Below are positions 61,529 through 64,000 of a DNA stretch of 64,000 nucleotides, piece after piece. The notes below the pieces were generated by a model. It searched no databases and was not told the DNA's origin. It worked only from the letters and a program-made list of their open reading frames with translations. Both the position numbers and the translations under genes were made by a program. Each line of letters starts with the position of its first letter. Position 1 is the first letter of the stretch. This stretch comes from Chryseolinea sp. (GTDB taxonomy: Bacteria > Bacteroidota > Bacteroidia > Cytophagales > Cyclobacteriaceae). The stretch is from the NCBI GenBank assembly GCA_025923195.1, contig JAICGJ010000006.1, positions 1-64,000 of the forward strand. The letters are read 5' to 3'.

Positions 61529-64000
61529 CTTCTTTGAGGGCTTCCACATTCATGTCTATAACTTCAGGATCGGCGTTTCTTTCTTCTCGCGACGAACGGA
61601 AAAGGTCTCTAAGCTCATTGAAAGATTGCGTATATATGAGACTGGCACCGGTAGTCATTGCCGTTTGATTGTTCACGGAGCTGAGGATTGCATTATAGTT
61701 TGTTCTGCTATACATCTTGACCCGCAGTTTGCCATCCGCTGTGAGTTTATATTCTACAGCCCAGTCACCCGCGAGACTGGACGGGTTAGGCTGATTGCCT
61801 GGATTTTGACTTGTGTTATTGAACGTACCATCACCAGACACTCTTAAACGGCCATTCATAAACGTATAGGCGAACCGTAGCTGGAAGGTATTGAATGACT
61901 CCTGATCCATCGACGAGACATCGACATCGATTTCCAAATTCTCATCCACCTGGCTCATCCAATAACTAAGCTGGTTCGAGAGTAATTCACTTAAGCTGCT
62001 GACGACGGATCCGCTGGTGTTAAATGATTCGGGTGATGAAAATCTTCGCAAGATAATCAGACTGAACACCTGGCGATTTAGCTCCTGCTCATCCAATCTG
62101 TTTTTAAACGCTGTAAATTCTAAATCTAGGTTCAGCGGCCCGGCGTTAGGTGAGACACCGGCATTCTGTGGAAGGTCCGTTGCCGTGATTTCAAAATTGA
62201 TATCAGGGGATAACATCTGTCCGTCCATTTTCATCAGCACCTGGACGGGGTATTTGCGTCTCGCCGCGGGAATAGGATCGATAGCATGCGCTTCAGGAAG
62301 TATAGGGAGCAATGAAGCAAGCTGGCTGTAGGTGGCCCTGATATCGACGACAGCCTCATAAGGGTCTCCCAGCCAGGTAATCCTGCTCCCTTTCAGTATC
62401 TCAAACTCTTTGTTGATAATATCATAGAGGGTAAAATTGTACCACCCTTCTGTAAATTCGACGGATCCAAGCATGCTGAACTCGCCCTTTGTATCAATTT
62501 GGAGTTTGAGGTCTCCGTCTCCTCTACCTCTGATAATATCGCCGGACTTCAGATCGATAATGATTTCGCAATATGCCTCAGGCGTAACGTCAAGATTCAG
62601 GTCGAATGTGATGCCTGTTAAATTTACTTTCTTATCCGCGGCTCGTTCTATTTTTTTAGTAAAGGTGGTATCTGTAAAATTCACAAAGGTTATAAAGTCT
62701 TTGCGATCAATGGAAGATACTCCACTGATGGGTATGTAAACCCTTGTGTTTTTTTCTGTTCGGGCATTCGATGTGATGCGCAAATTCGATAGTGGTCCGC
62801 TAAATTTTACCTCTCCCGTTGCATAGGCCTGACCATAAAACAGGCTGTTGTCCTTGACCGTTGTATTTAAGACCTGAAAATTCCTGAATGATGCGTCTAA
62901 CGAGATGGCCATGCTACCGAAGTCAGCGTGCGTTATGGCGCCGTTTAATTTTCCATTATTCCGGGAAGCGTCTGTCAAAACAATATCCTTAAAATAGATG
63001 GAGGTTGGTGTCAGCCCGATGTTCCCTGTAAAACGGTACATGGTTCGAAGATAGTTGATCATGATCTGCGCGTCTGAGACGCTTCCCTCACCATTTATCT
63101 GGGGTGAGGCAAGTTGGCCCACAATCTTGAATTCACCGGAAATAGTCCCTTCAATATTGCTCAAAATATCATCAATAAAGGGTTCGACAATTTTGAGGTT
63201 TGCATTCTTTAGATTTGCAGTGATGTCAATTGGACTTTCCTTTCGCGACGGTGTATAATCGCCTGTAACGTCGAGTATTCTTTCCTGGGTTCTGTCGATC
63301 ACAAGATTAATGTTGAATTTATGCTGAGCCGTGTCCCACTCGTTCTTGCCAGCTATATCCCCGATGAGGAATTCGTTAATATTCAGATCGCGAATGCCAA
63401 TCTCATTTTGAAGCGACGGATCTCCGTAATAGTTGCTCATCTTCAATTGGGCATTCATGGTGCCTGTAAATTTTTTGTCTGTCAGCACATTGAACAGTGA
63501 TAAATCGAGGGCATGCACGTCTAATGACAATAGATGAGACGGGTTCTCCGAAACAATTCCATCAAGAGTAATGGATTGCTCACCGTTTACCAGGGCCAAT
63601 TCATTAAAACGCCAGCCACTGTTCTTCACATTGATGAAATTACCTTCGCGAAACGTCCATTCACGCTCCAGCAGTTTTAAAGTTGACCGCGCCATGGTGA
63701 TCCTCGTGCTGTCGGACAGGAAATCCACGGTGCCATCCAGCCTGATGTTATTAGATTGGTCAACCTGGTCAACATCCACGCCGAAGTCAATGTGACTGCG
63801 ATCCCAGATTGCCTCAGCTAACAGGTTCTTTGTTTTAATATGGGGACCTATAGACTGATTTTCAGAATTTATGGAAAGCATAGCAAGCACGTTGGTGCTA
63901 TCGCTGACCTTCGACGCTGTTAGATCGATTTCGCTGTTGACGAATAGTGAATTTTCAAATTGCAGGGAGTCAAATCTTGTATAGCCCTGAAAAATGGTCG
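61521..64000 (-). CDS. TamB-type translocation/assembly module protein (partial, N-terminus missing)
   Basis: The frame is open to the window end, so 826 C-terminal residues are visible. Long beta-rich solenoid of the AsmA/TamB superfamily, then the DUF490 C-domain: SSLSELLSNQLSYWMSQVDENLEIDVDVSSMD and FQLRFAYTFMNGRLRVSGDGTFNN. TamB spans the periplasm, moving phospholipid to the outer membrane and aiding barrel insertion. The tamA partner is not visible. It ends with EDE, eight bases overlapping the DUF2279 gene. Confidence 0.93.
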   Translation of the reverse strand, partial: TIFQGYTRFDSLQFENSLFVNSEIDLTASKVSDSTNVLAMLSINSENQSIGPHIKTKNLLAEAIWDRSHIDFGVDVDQVDQSNNIRLDGTVDFLSDSTRITMARSTLKLLEREWTFREGNFINVKNSGWRFNELALVNGEQSITLDGIVSENPSHLLSLDVHALDLSLFNVLTDKKFTGTMNAQLKMSNYYGDPSLQNEIGIRDLNINEFLIGDIAGKNEWDTAQHKFNINLVIDRTQERILDVTGDYTPSRKESPIDITANLKNANLKIVEPFIDDILSNIEGTISGEFKIVGQLASPQINGEGSVSDAQIMINYLRTMYRFTGNIGLTPTSIYFKDIVLTDASRNNGKLNGAITHADFGSMAISLDASFRNFQVLNTTVKDNSLFYGQAYATGEVKFSGPLSNLRITSNARTEKNTRVYIPISGVSSIDRKDFITFVNFTDTTFTKKIERAADKKVNLTGITFDLNLDVTPEAYCEIIIDLKSGDIIRGRGDGDLKLQIDTKGEFSMLGSVEFTEGWYNFTLYDIINKEFEILKGSRITWLGDPYEAVVDIRATYSQLASLLPILPEAHAIDPIPAARRKYPVQVLMKMDGQMLSPDINFEITATDLPQNAGVSPNAGPLNLDLEFTAFKNRLDEQELNRQVFSLIILRRFSSPESFNTSGSVVSSLSELLSNQLSYWMSQVDENLEIDVDVSSMDQESFNTFQLRFAYTFMNGRLRVSGDGTFNNTSQNPGNQPNPSSLAGDWAVEYKLTADGKLRVKMYSRTNYNAILSSVNNQTAMTTGASLIYTQSFNELRDLFRSSREERNADPEVIDMNVEALKEDE

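Noticed and set aside
1-64000. tRNA, rRNA, integrase, transposase or prophage genes
   Set aside because: No T-loop/acceptor pattern, rRNA core or mobility-gene motif was recognised anywhere, so no claim is made.

Overview
The window reads as chromosome of a Gram-negative member of the Bacteroidota, most likely the order Cytophagales. The reasons are the recurrent TAnnTTTG promoter motif with few Shine-Dalgarno sites, a TonB-dependent outer-membrane beta-barrel protein, type III glutamine synthetase, the YceD-rpmF-fabH-efp-accB-accC block, TamB, and many signal peptides ending in Ala-Gln. The genus is not decidable from sequence alone. No integrase, transposase, prophage, CRISPR array, tRNA or rRNA was seen; most of the window is ordinary housekeeping and envelope genes.

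Layout. 1-4300: a PiT phosphate transporter (cut by the window start), a PdeM-type phosphoesterase, a CapA-like protein, an EamA transporter and a small beta-barrel. 4285-10127: a divergent phosphonate locus. One arm holds a eukaryote-like aminoalcohol phosphotransferase and an AEP transaminase; the other holds PEP mutase fused to a nucleotidyltransferase, phosphonopyruvate decarboxylase and a stand-alone nucleotidyltransferase. Together they give every step from PEP to a 2-aminoethylphosphonate (AEP) lipid headgroup. An LtaS-like transferase follows at 10281. 12-20 kb: DUF2062, an amidohydrolase, a TerB-like protein, a DUF2807 adhesin-like protein, then a two-component system followed by a TonB-type receptor.

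20-35 kb: GlnN, M28 peptidase, alpha/beta hydrolase, S41 protease, M19 dipeptidase, DUF4159, and a tandemly duplicated TldD-TldE operon. 35-41 kb: fatty-acid and translation block (accC, accB, efp, fabH, rpmF, yceD) plus a second TerB-like paralogue and pdxA. 41-51 kb: rsmA-mgtE-dehydrogenase operon, pentapeptide protein, greA, HIT protein, pgk, pfkA, sua5 and a beta-lactamase-fold hydrolase. 51-64 kb: NhaP antiporter, asnS, rpoN, a PAP2-like protein, an NlpE/META lipoprotein, a sigma-54 activator without an HTH, RNase P RNA, and TamB running off the end.

Points most worth following are the phosphonolipid locus, with two nucleotidyltransferase domains and a CEPT-like transferase, and the RNase P RNA, whose peripheral hairpins all carry a GCCA-TGGC palindrome core. 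Others are an 8 x 7 bp tandem array, a nested inverted-repeat element, the TldD/TldE duplication with Tat-like N-termini, and a sigma-54 activator that ends after its AAA+ domain.
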